From: Phoronis australis
Lineage: Eukaryota > Phoronida > Phoronidae
Reading direction: 5' to 3'
DNA: 62,000 nt
NCBI GenBank assembly: GCA_002633005.1
Contig: NMRA01000091.1
Span: 889,974-951,973 of the forward strand
Shown here: piece after piece, positions 61,411 through 62,000 of the stretch
Position numbering within the stretch: position 1 is the first letter of the stretch
Layout: every line of letters begins with the position of its first letter
Translations under genes and position numbers: made by a program
Notes under the pieces: generated by a model
The model's input: only the letters and a program-made list of their open reading frames with translations
Databases searched by the model: none
Told to the model about the DNA's origin: nothing

Positions 61411-62000
61411 TATCACATTTTCAAATTGAGTAGGGAAGCGAGGGCAGGGAGGAAACAAGTAGGGAGGGTCACTGAGTAGAGGCGTAAACCCAGGGGTGTG
61501 AGGAGGGTGAAACACCGCAATAATATTCATCATTTCTGTCACGAACAATGATTGTTTATCTTTAAACACCAAAGTTCTTCAACATAAAGTTGGTTACCAT
61601 ATGTTGTGTAGAATGTCGAACTTTTCGTATAAAATACAGAATATCTTCTCCGACACCAAAAACTGATAAAGTAGCAATCGACAGTTGAGCTGATGGGTGT
61701 CTCAGTGTGAGTGACCAAATGTAATTCGTCGTCTTTTTCATTATAAACATTGGTGTATTGTCTCTTACTTACCGATTTTTATATAAATTTAGGCTTCATT
61801 TTCGTATCACATATTATTTTAACTTATTCTTATTTTAATTCATTAACTTGTTTGTTTATTGTGTGCCATGCTTGTTTTACTGCATTAGAAATAAACAAAT
61901 CAAAAACGTGTGATTGGGCAAACCTTCGTACTTCCTACGTTGCGGCCTGAATGAATCTATCACGTATTTCAAGCAAGAGACATAGATAGTTCGCTATCAA

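Overview
This is a draft-assembly eukaryotic (metazoan) genomic window. Intron-rich genes lie in long AT-rich intergenic DNA with many short non-autonomous repeats, trinucleotide microsatellites and one 700-base N gap (47848-48547). Gene content (SMARCAL1, PTF1A, a SEA-domain membrane protein) fits a bilaterian animal. The strongly conserved PTF1A C-terminal peptides and the absence of recognisable vertebrate repeats point to an invertebrate, possibly a deuterostome. That placement is inference; the species cannot be named from the sequence.

Three genes are well supported, all assembled here by joining exons at canonical GT/AG sites with matching phases. (1) SMARCAL1, plus strand, 14 coding exons from 2100 to 16049, predicted 885 aa: RPA-binding peptide, one HARP domain, complete SNF2 ATPase. 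(2) PTF1A, minus strand, two coding exons (37978-37519 and 34580-34375), 221 aa: bHLH domain plus the two C-terminal peptides known in vertebrates to contact RBPJ. (3) A type II membrane protein with a SEA domain, minus strand, six short exons between 57078 and 53745, about 280 aa without its unlocated first exon.

Layout: 1-2099 upstream/repeat region; 2100-17110 SMARCAL1 and 3'UTR; 17110-25480 mostly non-coding, with a large foldback palindrome (17467-17630) and a possible new plus-strand gene start (19826, 20379); 25756-26112 decayed THAP-like zinc finger; 28060-30520 microsatellite field; 34375-37978 PTF1A; 42560-44490 inverted-repeat elements; 44600-45790 decayed coding pieces; 47631-48983 TTAA-flanked element holding the gap; 52354-52467 orphan exon; 53745-57078 SEA gene; 60113-61185 candidate small minus-strand exons; 61184 onward another copy of a repeat also seen at 1-236, 1420-1690 and 47131-47287.

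The genes show no operon-like relation: SMARCAL1 is a replication-fork annealing helicase, PTF1A a developmental transcription factor, and the SEA protein a cell-surface protein. No convincing tRNA, rRNA or CRISPR locus was seen.
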